Shown: positions 20,001-28,924, counted from the first letter of the stretch. The stretch is DNA of 64,000 nucleotides from Orbaceae bacterium ESL0721 (GCA_029433365.1 JAQTHZ010000001.1:620001-684000); one strand, 5' to 3'. Notes: generated from the sequence alone by a model not told the origin. Made by a program: numbers and translations.

Positions 20001-22214
20001 ATTCTCTTTCATCTGCCAACCAGAATCCATTTCAGACCAGCTCCAATAGGCGTTATGACGCTCACGTACAATCCGCATTTTTAACTCATTAGTTGGCAGT
20101 TTTTGCCCTTCGGTATTAATATAGGCAACTTCAAAGTTAGCACTATCACCAAAATTAACTACAGCTCGATTTTCATAACGATCCGAGATCCAGTTATAGT
20201 GTGATGACTCCTTAAACATTGCTCTAATAGCTGGCATATGTTCTGTAGGCCAAACTATTTGACTGGCACTGCGTGTTACTGGTAGACCACCATCATCTAG
20301 TAGACTTGCCTGTAGAATAATATTGACTGGTGAATGTAATTCACCAAACTCTTGGCTATTAACCGCCACCTGCAATACACCATTACCATCCATCTGCTGA
20401 TTAATTGAGTCAAGCCGATGATCAAGATTCACTTCGGTCACGGAACCAATTTTAAAATTGGGTAATTCAGCAATCTCATCCACCTTTTTCATATAGAGAT
20501 TACCCTCAACACTATTTTCTGATGCTGGTGCACCATAAAGGTACCAACCTTTAAGATTAAAATTGAGGGGATCACCTAACACGATTGGATGGGTAGCTGG
20601 GACGGTAATATCTAATGCCATCCGTTCTGGTAAAAACTCTTCGACCGAAAATTTATAGTAACGGTAGTCATCATCACCTAAATTAAAACGGAAAGACCAT
20701 TTACCTGTGGCAGCACTAGTTGGAATGGTATAGGTGGTTTGATAAAAACCGTGCTGATCCAAACCGTCTGTTTGAAAACCGTCTGCCTGTAAACTCTCTT
20801 TCTGCAAACTCTCTTTCTGAAAACTACTTGTTGGCTGCCAGATAAAATCTTTCACCGGTTTATCAAATGGTGAGAGTATCTCAACTTTTATTGGTTGATT
20901 GGGTAGAAGTTGCCCATCAGCATCACGAAGTAGCGCATTTAATTGGACTGTCTCACCAGGACGGTAGAGATCTCTTGGTCCAAAAGCAAATAGCTGTTTT
21001 TGGTAAAAACGGCTACCTGATAGATTAAATTCACTTAGATCAAGTGCCGCGCCATCAATAGTTAAAAATGAGAGCTCATCACCACGCCTTGCTGTGACTA
21101 AGAAATAGTTATCAGCATCGGTTAATTTGATCTCTGCATAACCTGTTTTATCTGTTTTAGCTCTCTCTAGATTACATGGGTTATCTTGGTGACTGCTGTT
21201 ATTTGACACTCTATTACAGTAGAGCATCAAATCAACATCTGGTATCACCGCACCGCTATCAAGGGCATGCGTTAATATACTCAACTTACCACTCTCATAA
21301 CGATGAAGAGAGAGACCAATATTACTAATCGAGAAGATGGTTGCAGGAATGGTATCGTTATAACTACCCGCTTGGCTCATTACCGCAATATAGACCCCCT
21401 CTTGTTGTAGCTCAGAGATCGGGGCAAGATTAAGGATCACTGTCTCTTGTGCGTTACGGTGTGGAGTCAGATCAAATCGTGAGGAGTAGACCAGATCGGT
21501 ATATTGGGACAGTTTTTTTGAATCCCATGTATAGAGCTGATTCACAACGCCGACATGACTGATAAAATCAGATAATTTTTCGGGTTTGATCCTAAAAAAA
21601 TTGACGTCAATTTTATCAATATTGAGTGTCATAACTGGTAAACCACTCATCGTCTGCTTAGGCAATAGAGTCCCGTTACTAGCAAAACGGACCATCGGTT
21701 TACGATCTTGCGTGGTTAACGCTGTTTGGTAGGTTGACTTTAGGCGGCTATCATTGATGGCAAGTAACATCTTATCAACCGTTACTTTTAACTTGCGGTT
21801 AGGATCTAGATAGCGAAAACGTAACTCTAAACCATTATCAGAGAGCTCCCAAGCACCATCAACATAGCCATTATTACTATCGACAAGGCGGACTAAATTG
21901 GCAAAATTCTGTTTAGGATCAAGAGGAACTGAAAAGGTGATGATGAGTGTACTTGTTCCCTCTAAAATCACTTCAGAAGCATCAAGTACCTCAAGCTGTT
22001 TACCATGATATTTTTTGATTAACGCTTCAGTAGGTGAAAATTTATTGCTTTCTGGTTGATTGCTCTCTGGCTGACTGATCTCTGGTGCTTTGCTACTAAT
22101 AACAGTAGTTGACGCTGACGCAGTATGATCGGTAGGTTGCCTTTTTTTATCATCACATCCAAATAGTAGGAACAACAGACTGATAATAACTAACTGATTA
22201 CGAATTCGGCCCAT
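17064..22214 (-). CDS. yfhM: Alpha-2-macroglobulin-like lipoprotein YfhM, thioester type
   Basis: This bacterial alpha-2-macroglobulin (about 1716 aa) is a periplasmic protease trap. A lipoprotein signal ends in LLFGC, with lipidated Cys20 followed by Asp; Asp at +2 usually retains lipoproteins in the inner membrane. MG and bait-region domains follow, then the thioester motif YGCLEQ with Cys1232 and Gln1235, and an alpha-helical complement-like domain. The ATG at 22214 is chosen because GAG lies 6 nt upstream; the ATG two codons earlier is also possible. About residues 480-500 contain a short repeated K-E-S-L-Q insert absent from the E. coli protein. Confidence 0.95.
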   Translation of the reverse strand: MGRIRNQLVIISLLFLLFGCDDKKRQPTDHTASASTTVISSKAPEISQPESNQPESNKFSPTEALIKKYHGKQLEVLDASEVILEGTSTLIITFSVPLDPKQNFANLVRLVDSNNGYVDGAWELSDNGLELRFRYLDPNRKLKVTVDKMLLAINDSRLKSTYQTALTTQDRKPMVRFASNGTLLPKQTMSGLPVMTLNIDKIDVNFFRIKPEKLSDFISHVGVVNQLYTWDSKKLSQYTDLVYSSRFDLTPHRNAQETVILNLAPISELQQEGVYIAVMSQAGSYNDTIPATIFSISNIGLSLHRYESGKLSILTHALDSGAVIPDVDLMLYCNRVSNNSSHQDNPCNLERAKTDKTGYAEIKLTDADNYFLVTARRGDELSFLTIDGAALDLSEFNLSGSRFYQKQLFAFGPRDLYRPGETVQLNALLRDADGQLLPNQPIKVEILSPFDKPVKDFIWQPTSSFQKESLQKESLQADGFQTDGLDQHGFYQTTYTIPTSAATGKWSFRFNLGDDDYRYYKFSVEEFLPERMALDITVPATHPIVLGDPLNFNLKGWYLYGAPASENSVEGNLYMKKVDEIAELPNFKIGSVTEVNLDHRLDSINQQMDGNGVLQVAVNSQEFGELHSPVNIILQASLLDDGGLPVTRSASQIVWPTEHMPAIRAMFKESSHYNWISDRYENRAVVNFGDSANFEVAYINTEGQKLPTNELKMRIVRERHNAYWSWSEMDSGWQMKENIKEFILSEEPLSIPAEGTAKVSYQPNDWGAYRIEIVDTTTNIVSSMRFWSGWDDGTNGDDAIRPDQIKLRLDKNSYIAGDVAKVHIDAPVAGSGYIALESSDGMLWKQDITVDEGGLDVEIPIKAWERHDLYINAMVIRPSTDASVQTVKRAVGLLYLPLDTADRQLHLTIDAPQKVEPEKSVTVKLQLDKASKDRKAMVLVSAVDSGILNIDKFRLPDPYNAFLGRKRYGVDLYDLYGKLIESSGRQVNTRFGGDNLTADEDGGKRPLTSVKIVAQQLKLVELNENGEATIDLAIPDFNGQLRLMAQVWDEDRFGSAQQIMTVAAPVVAELTTPRFLSGGDHAILTLDLNNLTSQQQTVQVNITTADLLHQEIPNSETVTLTPNNRQMIQIPVIADYGYGEGTIEIDIKGIKLDDGSDYGLSRSWQLGVRPAYPATVKNYAIAVKSGEKWSLPEAATTDLIDNTVETKLVVSNQPTLNITQYIQTLFAYPYGCLEQTISGLYPSLYINQAELTALGIKSEADDKRREKVQQGIERILGMQRSNGSFGLWSRDSEEEYWLTAYAVDFLLQARDRGYQVNSDALDSALKRLEEYLYDSTAFYNSYYATDSSDYMQIATKTYAALILAKQNKITPAIRNQINQIATNILDLNSKQSLISPLPVAQLALAAKLAGIEKVYEDLMPIALTVNRVDSDNWLGDYGSQIRDKALIYALLVANNIEVDNQPNYLFSLTNLLSDKRYFSTQELNALFLAAYEIEQHRPPHQFEFELNGATIKADKTVRESFAGRKSLTIANGDESEPLYVRVAVTGYSSEAPAPTTQNSVLSIRRSYYDMQGKEVKPDQFEVGDLILVMLDVSATKTIYDALVVDFIPAGLQLENQNLMNSSVNLLNIPEVAHLLQYEDSSAIKYQEYRDDRFVAAMSLDGYKPHKRIAYLARAVTAGDYVNPNPYVESMYHPEWFAIGEVPTMMTIIRRDSVTAN
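20761..20824 (-). repeat. In-frame tandem repeat inside yfhM
   Basis: Units of about 15 bp (AAACTCTCTTTCTGC and AAACCGTCTGTTTGA types) occur two by two. On the minus strand they code K-E-S-L-Q and D-G-F-Q variants. The insert lies between macroglobulin domains and keeps frame. Confidence 0.8.
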
Positions 22215-22367
22215 CTTCATCTCACTTTTTGCAAAAAATAGTCTTAAAATTGGCAAAATAGCCTTAATAAAAAAGTAGTTATATTATGTACTTAATATAG
22301 ACGTTTAGCAAAAATGTTTGATGTAAAAGCTTAGAGTAAAAAGTTAGCTATATACCACTCTTTAATA

Positions 22368-23045
22368 TCATTTAGAGACAAGTTTCTTCAGTAAGAAATT
22401 TAAAATCAGTCCATAAAGCGGTAAGAAGAAGAGCCCACAAATTATTATCTTGAAACTATAATCAATAAGTGAAATTTCAGGCCAATTGGTCGCCATAAAC
22501 TCATCACTACTTTTATAAAATGCAATGGCAAAAAAGATTATGGTATCAATACCATTTCCAAAGATCGCTGAAGCAGTTGGTGCAACCCACCATCGCCTAT
22601 TTTTCCGTAGGTAGTTAAAGACGGTGATATCCATCAACTGCCCAACTAGATAAGCACCAAAACTTGCTAAAGCGATCCTAAAGACAAAAAGATTAAATTC
22701 AGATAGCGATGCTATGCCCATCCAGTGCCCATCAAAAAAGAGAACTGAAATCAGGTAGGAGAGTAGCAGTGCTGGCATCATAACCACTAAAATAATCCGC
22801 CTTGCCAAACTTGCACCAAAAATTCTGATCGTTAAATCGGTGGTTAAAAAGATAAATGGGAAGGTGAACGCTCCCCAAGTGGTATGAAAACCAAAGATAG
22901 TAAAGGGTATTTGCACCAAATAGTTACTTGATGCAATCACTAAAATATGAAAAAAAGCGAGCCAGAGTAATGCTTTAGTCTGGCTTGGTAACGTATAAGT
23001 TTGATTAACTGCATGTACGTTCACATTAATTGGTAAATTTGTCAT
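22368..23045 (-). CDS. yhhQ: Queuosine-precursor transporter YhhQ
   Basis: The 225-aa protein is all membrane helices (about six). It carries YhhQ/Vut_1 family features, including FTFPFIFLTTDLTIRIFG and LVGQLMDITVFNYLR. In E. coli YhhQ imports preQ0/preQ1 for queuosine synthesis. Here it sits 134 bp downstream of queC on the same strand, which supports that role. The ATG is preceded by AGGG at 5 nt. Confidence 0.92.
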   Translation of the reverse strand: MTNLPINVNVHAVNQTYTLPSQTKALLWLAFFHILVIASSNYLVQIPFTIFGFHTTWGAFTFPFIFLTTDLTIRIFGASLARRIILVVMMPALLLSYLISVLFFDGHWMGIASLSEFNLFVFRIALASFGAYLVGQLMDITVFNYLRKNRRWWVAPTASAIFGNGIDTIIFFAIAFYKSSDEFMATNWPEISLIDYSFKIIICGLFFLPLYGLILNFLLKKLVSK

Positions 23046-23179
23046 CTTATCCCTTAACTTATTAAATTCTTAATTTATCAAATATTTAGCTCATCACTTT
23101 GTTAACTTATTAATTAGAAGTTGTCTGTGAGATTTTTCTAATATCTATTGCTGATATTTTTTAACAGATTACAACAGAT

Positions 23180-23845
23180 CTAACCACTAGCTTTTTTAGC
23201 GAGATAGTCACTTAGCCCCTTTTCACGTAATAGGCAACTTGGGCATTTTCCACAACCACCTAAAACGCCATAGTAGCAAGTGTGAGTGTGCACTTTGATA
23301 TAGTCTAGATAACCCAATTTATCTGCCAGCGCCCATGTCTCTGCCTTGGTTAACCACATTAGTGGTGTTTTAATCCTAAAAGGGTAGTCCATAGCGAGAT
23401 TCATCGTGGTATTCATGGATTTAATAAATTGATCGCGACAATCTGGGTAACCGCTAAAATCTGTTTCACAGACACCAATAATAATCTCGGTAATCCCTTG
23501 TGACTTGGCATAACTGCCCGCTAAGAGCAGAAAAAGCGCATTGCGCCCATCAACAAATGTATTGGGGTATTTATTTTCTGATTTGATCGTTTGCGACTCA
23601 TCCATTAATGCATTATTGGTCACCTGTTTAATCACTGACGTATCTATAATGGTCAGTTTAATGCCAAGATCATCTGCGATCCATTTTGCTCTCTCTAACT
23701 CAATCGCATGACGTTGCCCATAGTAAAAACTTATCGCTTCTACATTCTCTCTTCCGTAATCGGCAATGGCTTGTAGTAGGCAGGTGGTTGAGTCCTGTCC
23801 ACCGGAAAAGATAACCAACGCATCGGCATTACTCTTTATCTTCAT
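23180..23845 (-). CDS. queC: 7-cyano-7-deazaguanine (preQ0) synthase QueC
   Basis: QueC converts 7-carboxy-7-deazaguanine to preQ0 with ATP and ammonia. The ATP-binding loop SGGQDS lies at residues 14-19 and the zinc cysteines are Cys190, Cys198, Cys201 and Cys204. [15 protein letters not shown] is the family signature. The stretch [18 protein letters not shown] resembles the Bacillus enzyme more than the E. coli one. An AGAGGA ribosome-binding site lies upstream. No queD or queE is nearby. Confidence 0.96.
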   Translation of the reverse strand: MKIKSNADALVIFSGGQDSTTCLLQAIADYGRENVEAISFYYGQRHAIELERAKWIADDLGIKLTIIDTSVIKQVTNNALMDESQTIKSENKYPNTFVDGRNALFLLLAGSYAKSQGITEIIIGVCETDFSGYPDCRDQFIKSMNTTMNLAMDYPFRIKTPLMWLTKAETWALADKLGYLDYIKVHTHTCYYGVLGGCGKCPSCLLREKGLSDYLAKKASG

Positions 23846-23950
23846 ATTGTTAAAATCCTCTGATTATTGCGTAATGTTACTCTCGCCTTTTCGCAATCAG
23901 TAAAATCTTCTCTCTATATCTTCTCTTAAACTTCTTTAAAAAGTTTCTCT

Positions 23951-24022
23951 AACCAGTTTTTATAACCTGCTTTTTATAACCTGTTTTTTATAACCGTTCT
24001 TTATAACCGTTCTTTATAACCA
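23951..24022. repeat. 13-14 bp tandem repeat between queF and queC
   Basis: Five units built on TTTTTATAACC occur with ATAACC recurring at 23962, 23976, 23990, 24003 and 24016. It lies in the 264-bp spacer between the queF stop and the queC start. The rest of the spacer shows no gene. Confidence 0.85.
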
Positions 24023-24109
24023 GAGAAGCTACCGAAATAGCTGCACTATTTAAGTAGAGTCAATGTAGATAGAGACATTATAAATGGTGACAAAAGGGTT
24101 AAATCTGGT

Positions 24110-24583
24110 TTAACGGTTATCTACTTTTTCAGGATAGAGGTCATGATTAGCTAAACGATTAAATGCCACATCGTGCCATTTAGTGCCCGATTTACCATAA
24201 TTGGCATAAGGATCGATCGAGATTCCACCGCGTGGCGTAAACTTACCCCACACCTCAATATATTTAGGATCCATTAATTTAATCAGATCTTTCATAATAA
24301 TATTGATGCAATCTTCATGAAAATCGCCATGATTACGGAAACTAAATAGGTAGAGTTTTAAGGATTTACTCTCCACCATTTTGGTATCAGGCACATATGA
24401 GATATAGAGAGTTGCGAAATCGGGTTGCCCTGTTATTGGACAGAGTGAGGTAAACTCCGGACAGTTAAACTTAACAAAATAGTTGTTGTCAGGATGTCTA
24501 TTTTCGAATGTTTCTAAAATATGGGGAGAGTAATCAGTTAAATAGCGAACGGATTGATCGCCAAGTAGACTTAATTTGCTCAT
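24110..24583 (-). CDS. queF: Type I (unimodular) preQ0 reductase QueF
   Basis: QueF reduces the nitrile of preQ0 to the amine of preQ1 with NADPH. The 157-aa length and sequence are those of the Bacillus subtilis type, not the two-module E. coli type of about 280 aa. Catalytic Cys48 (TSLCP) and Asp55 (QPDFA) have the Bacillus spacing, and the NADPH motif [16 protein letters not shown] is intact. Identity to the Bacillus protein appears very high, which suggests horizontal gain. A weak hairpin (GTTAAA/TTTAAC, 24098-24114) overlaps the stop. Translation should be controlled by the riboswitch immediately upstream. Confidence 0.96.
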   Translation of the reverse strand: MSKLSLLGDQSVRYLTDYSPHILETFENRHPDNNYFVKFNCPEFTSLCPITGQPDFATLYISYVPDTKMVESKSLKLYLFSFRNHGDFHEDCINIIMKDLIKLMDPKYIEVWGKFTPRGGISIDPYANYGKSGTKWHDVAFNRLANHDLYPEKVDNR

Positions 24584-24590
24584 TATAAGT

Positions 24591-24627
24591 TCCTTAGTTT
24601 TTTTACGTGGGAGGGTTGCGAACCACG
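24591..24627 (-). promoter_or_regulatory. PreQ1-I riboswitch of queF
   Basis: On the minus strand P1 is CGTGG (24627-24623) pairing with CCACG (24610-24606). The loop TTCGCAACCCTC lies between, and the A-rich tail TAAAAAAACTAAGGA follows. This is the architecture of the smallest known riboswitch class, where the A-rich tail folds back into P1 and a loop cytosine pairs with preQ1. The tail ends in AAGGA, 7 nt before the queF ATG, so ligand binding would hide the ribosome-binding site. Recognition rests on remembered consensus. Confidence 0.88.
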
Positions 24628-24729
24628 AAGCAGTGAGGCGCTACCTTACACTTTCTGTTAAAAAATGTCTAGTGCGCCCCATAGTGAAAAGCTATTTTTT
24701 GTAATGAAATAAATTATTAAAGAAAATAA

Positions 24730-25161
24730 TTAATGAGAACGATCACGATAAAACTGTTCTAATCTATTTTTAGCTTCAGTCAACTCGTTTTTATCTTTAA
24801 GTAGTTTTGCCTCTTTTTTAGCAATTTTTTTGGTATCACCCTTAAGTTGTGCCTCTCTAAGCTCTTGCATCTGTTTAGAGACTTTCTCGGTTTTCTCTTC
24901 AACTTTTTTTCTATATTTTGACTCTAAATCATTATCTGTACAGTAGTTATTTAGATTTTCAAGTGCTCTTTCCAGCCCCTCTTTTTGATAGATCCCACCA
25001 CGAGCATGATCAATTTTAGACTGAATAGCATCTCTTTTATGAGCACAAGTTGTCCCTTCATAATCATCCCAGCTATTAGCATAACTATTCACCGAAAAAA
25101 ATAGCCCCAATGCAACAAAATTAAGTAAAGCCAATTTTTTAACAATTTTATTCGTTCTCAT
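24730..25161 (-). CDS. DUF1090 periplasmic protein (YqjC-like)
   Basis: The 143-aa protein has a signal peptide (residues 1-28, ending NSYA). The mature part is charged and mostly helical with two conserved cysteines (GTTCAHKR and NNYCTDN). It matches E. coli YqjC in the AIQSKIDHARGG, GLERALENL and LREAQLKGDTKKIAKK segments. The Lys/Glu-rich C-terminal half should form a coiled coil. Function is unknown in the family. It sits 58 bp downstream of coaA on the same strand. Confidence 0.85.
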   Translation of the reverse strand: MRTNKIVKKLALLNFVALGLFFSVNSYANSWDDYEGTTCAHKRDAIQSKIDHARGGIYQKEGLERALENLNNYCTDNDLESKYRKKVEEKTEKVSKQMQELREAQLKGDTKKIAKKEAKLLKDKNELTEAKNRLEQFYRDRSH

Positions 25162-25219
25162 CTTTTTATTCCTCTATAGTTTTGATGATATTTAAAAATG
25201 TGCAAACAGTTGTTAAGAC

Positions 25220-26155
25220 TTATTTGCGCAGCTGTACTGAATCTATTTTATGATTTTCCCCTTTAGTTAAAATAAGACTTGCCCTTTCACGTGTAGGGAG
25301 GATATTTTCAACTAAATTACGTTCATTAATCTCTTGCCAGACACGTTTAGCAATGGTGAGTGCTTCCGATTCAGGTAGCAGTGAATAGTGGTGAAAATAG
25401 GATTTTGGATCACTAAAAGCGCCCGCTCTAAACTTTAAAAAACGGTTCACATACCAATCTCGTAGTAACGGTAGTTCTGCATCAACATAGATAGAAAAAT
25501 CGACATAATCCGAAACAAAAACACGATTGGTAGACTCGGCATAATTCACTGTTCCTTGCAGAACATTTAACCCCTCTAAAATTAAAATATCAGGATTATC
25601 AATGGTGATCTCTTCATCTCTAACAATATCGTAAACCAGATGTGAATAGACTGGCGCTTTTACATTTCGCTGTCCAGATTTGATATCTATAACAAAATTT
25701 AACAATTTTTTTATATCGTATGACTGTGGAAACCCCTTTTTATTCATCATGTTATGCTGTTCAAGATAATGGTTCGGATATAAAAAACCATCTGTCGTGA
25801 CTAAAGCAACTTTACGATGTTCAGGCCAGCGGGTTAACAGTGCTTGGAGCACCCGTGCTGTTGTACTTTTGCCAACAGCAACGCTGCCAGCAATTCCAAT
25901 AATATAGGGTGTTTTTTTGCGTCTTCCTAAAAATTTCGAGAGGACGACATGCCTCGAAAAGTGGTTACAGATATAGTAATTAAGCAGACGAGAGAGGGGT
26001 AGATAGATATCACTCACTTCTTCCATTGATAGGTCTTCATTAATACCTTGTAATGACAATAACTCTTTTGCGGTTAATGTCATTGGGACAGCATTACGCA
26101 AAGTTGCCCACTCTCGGCGGCTAAATTGCATATACGGTGTGAGAGGATGACGCAT
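25220..26155 (-). CDS. coaA: Pantothenate kinase, type I
   Basis: CoaA phosphorylates pantothenate, the first and feedback-controlled step of coenzyme A synthesis. The P-loop GSVAVGKS lies at residues 90-97, followed by [16 protein letters not shown] and later [12 protein letters not shown] and [13 protein letters not shown], all as in E. coli. The length, 311 aa, is normal. The gene is separated from ggt upstream by a 171-bp spacer with a terminator. Confidence 0.97.
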   Translation of the reverse strand: MRHPLTPYMQFSRREWATLRNAVPMTLTAKELLSLQGINEDLSMEEVSDIYLPLSRLLNYYICNHFSRHVVLSKFLGRRKKTPYIIGIAGSVAVGKSTTARVLQALLTRWPEHRKVALVTTDGFLYPNHYLEQHNMMNKKGFPQSYDIKKLLNFVIDIKSGQRNVKAPVYSHLVYDIVRDEEITIDNPDILILEGLNVLQGTVNYAESTNRVFVSDYVDFSIYVDAELPLLRDWYVNRFLKFRAGAFSDPKSYFHHYSLLPESEALTIAKRVWQEINERNLVENILPTRERASLILTKGENHKIDSVQLRK

Positions 26156-26266
26156 AATATATCAGCTAACTTAATAGTAATGCGCTCAGATTATACATAA
26201 ATCACCTATTTTTCAATAATAAATTGCCTAATGAGCTGCGCTAAAGTAATGGGATCAGAATATAAA

Positions 26267-26294
26267 AAGTGATCAGCTAAAAGCGTGATCACTT
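26267..26294 (-). terminator. Intrinsic terminator after ggt
   Basis: A perfect 9-bp stem AAGTGATCA / TGATCACTT around a 10-nt loop starts about 33 bp past the ggt stop. On the minus strand it is followed by TTTATATTC, with T's also in the stem end (CACTTTTTATA). Confidence 0.68.
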
Positions 26295-26326
26295 GATTAA
26301 AAGAGCTATTTTTGGTTAGGTAATGG

Positions 26327-27991
26327 TTAATTAACTATTGCAGTTGTACCTCTAGCGCGCCCGTCTGATGCTGCCTCTATTACATCACCATTAATTGTGA
26401 TCGCTTCGATATCCCCCATCTTCCAACCTTGATTTTCTAAGTTATATCCACGCTTCTCTAACTCAGTTGCAACTTCACCTGTTAGCGGTTTATAAGTATC
26501 ATAATAGATTGTATCTTGAGGTAGAAGTTGATGATGCACCCGCTGTGTATTCACTGCATCTTGTAATGGCATATGGTAATCATAGACATTATTGATGACC
26601 TGAAAGATAGAGGTAAAAATACGGGATCCACCTGGTGTTCCGATCACCATACTCACTTTACCATTTTGAGTAATAATGGTTGGTGACATAGAGGAGAGCA
26701 TCCGTTTACTCGGCGCTATCGCATTTGCATCACCGCCAATAACACCGAATTGATTTGCCACACCTGGTTTACTACTAAAATCATCCATCTCATCATTTAG
26801 TAAAAAACCAGCACCAGAAACAACCACGCCACTACCAAAATCCCAGTTGAGTGTATAAGTATTACTTACCGCATTACCCCATTTATCGACAATCGAGAAG
26901 TGGGTAGTTTGATGAGGTTCTAAACCTGCCTTAACTGCTGGTGTTGGGGAAATTGTTTTAGGGTTGACCTCTTTAGCGCGTCTATTGATATAGTCAATAT
27001 CGGTTAATTTAGCCAGAGGCACATCAGTAAATGCGGGATCGCCTAAATAGTCGGCACGATCAGCAAATACACGTTTTTCGATTTCAGATAGGAGATGGAT
27101 ATATTGGGCGGAGTTGACAGGAACATTGTTAAAATCATCACTACGCGCCTCTTTCATTAACAGAAGCTGTTTAAGCGCTACCCCACCCGAACTTGGTGGC
27201 GGTGCTGTGTGGACTATATTATCGCGCCAGCTAAATGATAATGGTTCGCGCCATTTGACAGTGTAGTTAGCAAGATCACTAGAGGTAATCAGTCCACCAT
27301 CTTTTTCCATCTGTTTAACAAGTAGTTTTGCGGTTTCGCCGTGATAGAAATCTTTAGGACCATCTTTTGCGATACGCGTTAAGGTTTTCGCAAGCTCTGG
27401 CTGTTTAAAATTGGCGCCTGACTTTAAGGATCCAAAATAGTCAAAAAAGTTGGTCTTATCACCAAAAAATGAGACTGCATCTTGACGATATTGAAACTGG
27501 GCATCGGCAACCGTAAAGCCATTTTCGGCATAATTGATGGCAGGTTGCACCAAATCTGACCACTTTAAGGTACCAAATTTTTGATGAATCTCCCAAAGTC
27601 CCATCACAGTGCCTGGTACACCTGCCGCTTTTGCACCAATAAGGCTCATATCACTAACTGGATCCCCTTTTTCATCTAAATACATATCTTTTGTTGCCAA
27701 TTTTGGTGCAACTTCACGATAATCGACAAAATAGGGTTTGCCATTCATGTAGATTGTCATAAAACCACCACCCCCAATATTTCCTGCTTCAGGATAGGTG
27801 ACAGCTAGGGTAAAAGCTGTTGCTACAGCCGCATCAACGGCATTCCCCCCATTTTTTAGCACCTCAGCCGCCACTTTAGTGCCATACTGATCAGGCGATG
27901 CGACTGCACCTGCTGGGTAGCGCCCAACTTCTGCATAAACAGCCCCAGTAAAACAGAAACTGATCATTATTAGGCTTAGCTTATATTTCAT
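26327..27991 (-). CDS. ggt: Gamma-glutamyltranspeptidase
   Basis: This periplasmic enzyme cleaves glutathione and other gamma-glutamyl compounds after self-processing into two subunits. The 554-aa protein has a signal peptide (MKYKLSLIMISFCFTGAVYA, residues 1-20). The autocleavage nucleophile is the first Thr of TTHFSIVD (residue 362), followed by LLNDEMDDFS and the substrate-binding block ending GTPGGSR. The ATG at 27991 has AGGAGA 6 nt upstream; an ATG ten codons earlier has no such site. Confidence 0.95.
   Translation of the reverse strand: MKYKLSLIMISFCFTGAVYAEVGRYPAGAVASPDQYGTKVAAEVLKNGGNAVDAAVATAFTLAVTYPEAGNIGGGGFMTIYMNGKPYFVDYREVAPKLATKDMYLDEKGDPVSDMSLIGAKAAGVPGTVMGLWEIHQKFGTLKWSDLVQPAINYAENGFTVADAQFQYRQDAVSFFGDKTNFFDYFGSLKSGANFKQPELAKTLTRIAKDGPKDFYHGETAKLLVKQMEKDGGLITSSDLANYTVKWREPLSFSWRDNIVHTAPPPSSGGVALKQLLLMKEARSDDFNNVPVNSAQYIHLLSEIEKRVFADRADYLGDPAFTDVPLAKLTDIDYINRRAKEVNPKTISPTPAVKAGLEPHQTTHFSIVDKWGNAVSNTYTLNWDFGSGVVVSGAGFLLNDEMDDFSSKPGVANQFGVIGGDANAIAPSKRMLSSMSPTIITQNGKVSMVIGTPGGSRIFTSIFQVINNVYDYHMPLQDAVNTQRVHHQLLPQDTIYYDTYKPLTGEVATELEKRGYNLENQGWKMGDIEAITINGDVIEAASDGRARGTTAIVN
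26955..26966 (+). repeat. Dispersed 12-mer, variant GTTTTAGGGTTG (copy 3)
   Basis: It lies inside ggt with one change at the last base. The gene again reads AACCCTAAAACA (Asn-Pro-Lys-Thr). Confidence 0.55.
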
Positions 27992-28324
27992 AGTTTTTCT
28001 CCTATTTTGACCACAGTTCATGGTAGTTGTTGATAGTTCTTGATAGTTGAAAGTTTTTAATGATAGTTCTTGATGACAAAAGTTTTAACGAAAAGTCGCT
28101 ATTAATTTGTTATTAAATAAATAACAGTTAATAGCGATAACCATTTGTTAATATCAGATGAGAACTGATTAGAACTTATTAAAAATCAAAGCAAGATGTG
28201 TGCCAACTTAGGGGAATATCTACTGTTCATTACAAACAGTAGATCGATCATCAACCCTAAAACATTTTTTTTAATAAAGCAGTGTTATATAAGAGATATT
28301 ATTCAAAAATAGGGTTGGAAAGGG
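27992..28324. other. ggt-lolA spacer with direct repeats and a hairpin
   Basis: No gene is visible in these 333 bp. The 14-mer TGATAGTTCTTGAT occurs twice, at 28031 and 28061, among related GATAGTT fragments upstream of ggt. A perfect 10-bp hairpin, ATCTACTGTT / AACAGTAGAT, lies at 28218-28244 without a T run on either strand. A dispersed 12-mer copy lies at 28252. The ggt promoter should be in this region. Confidence 0.6.
28252..28263 (-). repeat. Dispersed 12-mer, variant GTTTTAGGGTTG (copy 4)
   Basis: This intergenic copy on the minus strand lies between lolA and ggt, 8 bp beyond the ATCTACTGTT hairpin and next to a run of T's on the plus strand. Confidence 0.55.
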
Positions 28325-28924
28325 TTACCTTTGATCATCAATCGTTACACCTATTGGTGGCGTGAATTGAAATTTTTGCATATCGACTCTACCCAACTTT
28401 TGGTGAGAGAGATCATAAAAGCTGCGCTGACCATCTTTATCAATAATCGTAAAATTGGCGATCATGCCAGTAGGTAGGACTGAAATAATAAAATCTTGGC
28501 TGGAATCATCGGTCGGTGTTAAGGTAAAAGCGTTGCCAACACGAGTTACATTATAGAGATTCCAAATTGGACTCTGGCTATCGGTAATTAGTAGAAGAAG
28601 CCGGTTATCAACCGCTTTATTTAAATCCATAATAGTCACCTGCTCAACGGCCGGCGTGTAGATCCACATATTTTTACCATCAGAGATAATTTCAGTGACA
28701 TCTGGCTCACTCATTGTCCAGTTAAAATAGTAAGGGCGCATAACCCAAATATCACCTTCACCTTGCTGCACTAGCTGCTTATCTGCGGTGGTCACTTTCT
28801 GGCTAAATTGCGCCGAAAAACCCTCAATTTTGTCTAAACGTTGTTGTAAAATCTCTTTATTGCCGGCAAAAGCAGAAAAGCTGACAAGTAGTCCAACTAT
28901 AAATAAAAAATTTTTAGCAAGCAT
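28325..28924 (-). CDS. lolA: Outer-membrane lipoprotein carrier protein LolA
   Basis: LolA shuttles lipoproteins from the LolCDE transporter to LolB in the outer membrane. The 199-aa protein has a signal peptide (residues 1-20, ending SAFA). Family segments are LDKIEGFSAQFSQ, GDIWVMRPYYFNWTM and DGKNMWIYTPAVEQVTI. It is divergent from rarA with 99 bp between; in E. coli the two genes point the same way. Confidence 0.95.
   Translation of the reverse strand: MLAKNFLFIVGLLVSFSAFAGNKEILQQRLDKIEGFSAQFSQKVTTADKQLVQQGEGDIWVMRPYYFNWTMSEPDVTEIISDGKNMWIYTPAVEQVTIMDLNKAVDNRLLLLITDSQSPIWNLYNVTRVGNAFTLTPTDDSSQDFIISVLPTGMIANFTIIDKDGQRSFYDLSHQKLGRVDMQKFQFTPPIGVTIDDQR

Noticed and set aside
23846-23950. A second preQ1 riboswitch before queC
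   Set aside because: No paired P1 arms followed by an A-rich tail could be found there or before yhhQ.
23951-24022. CRISPR array between queF and queC
   Set aside because: Units are contiguous 13-14 bp repeats with no unique spacers and no cas genes nearby.
23846-24109. Remnants of queD or queE
   Set aside because: The spacer is only 264 bp, mostly tandem repeat, and no frame resembles either gene.
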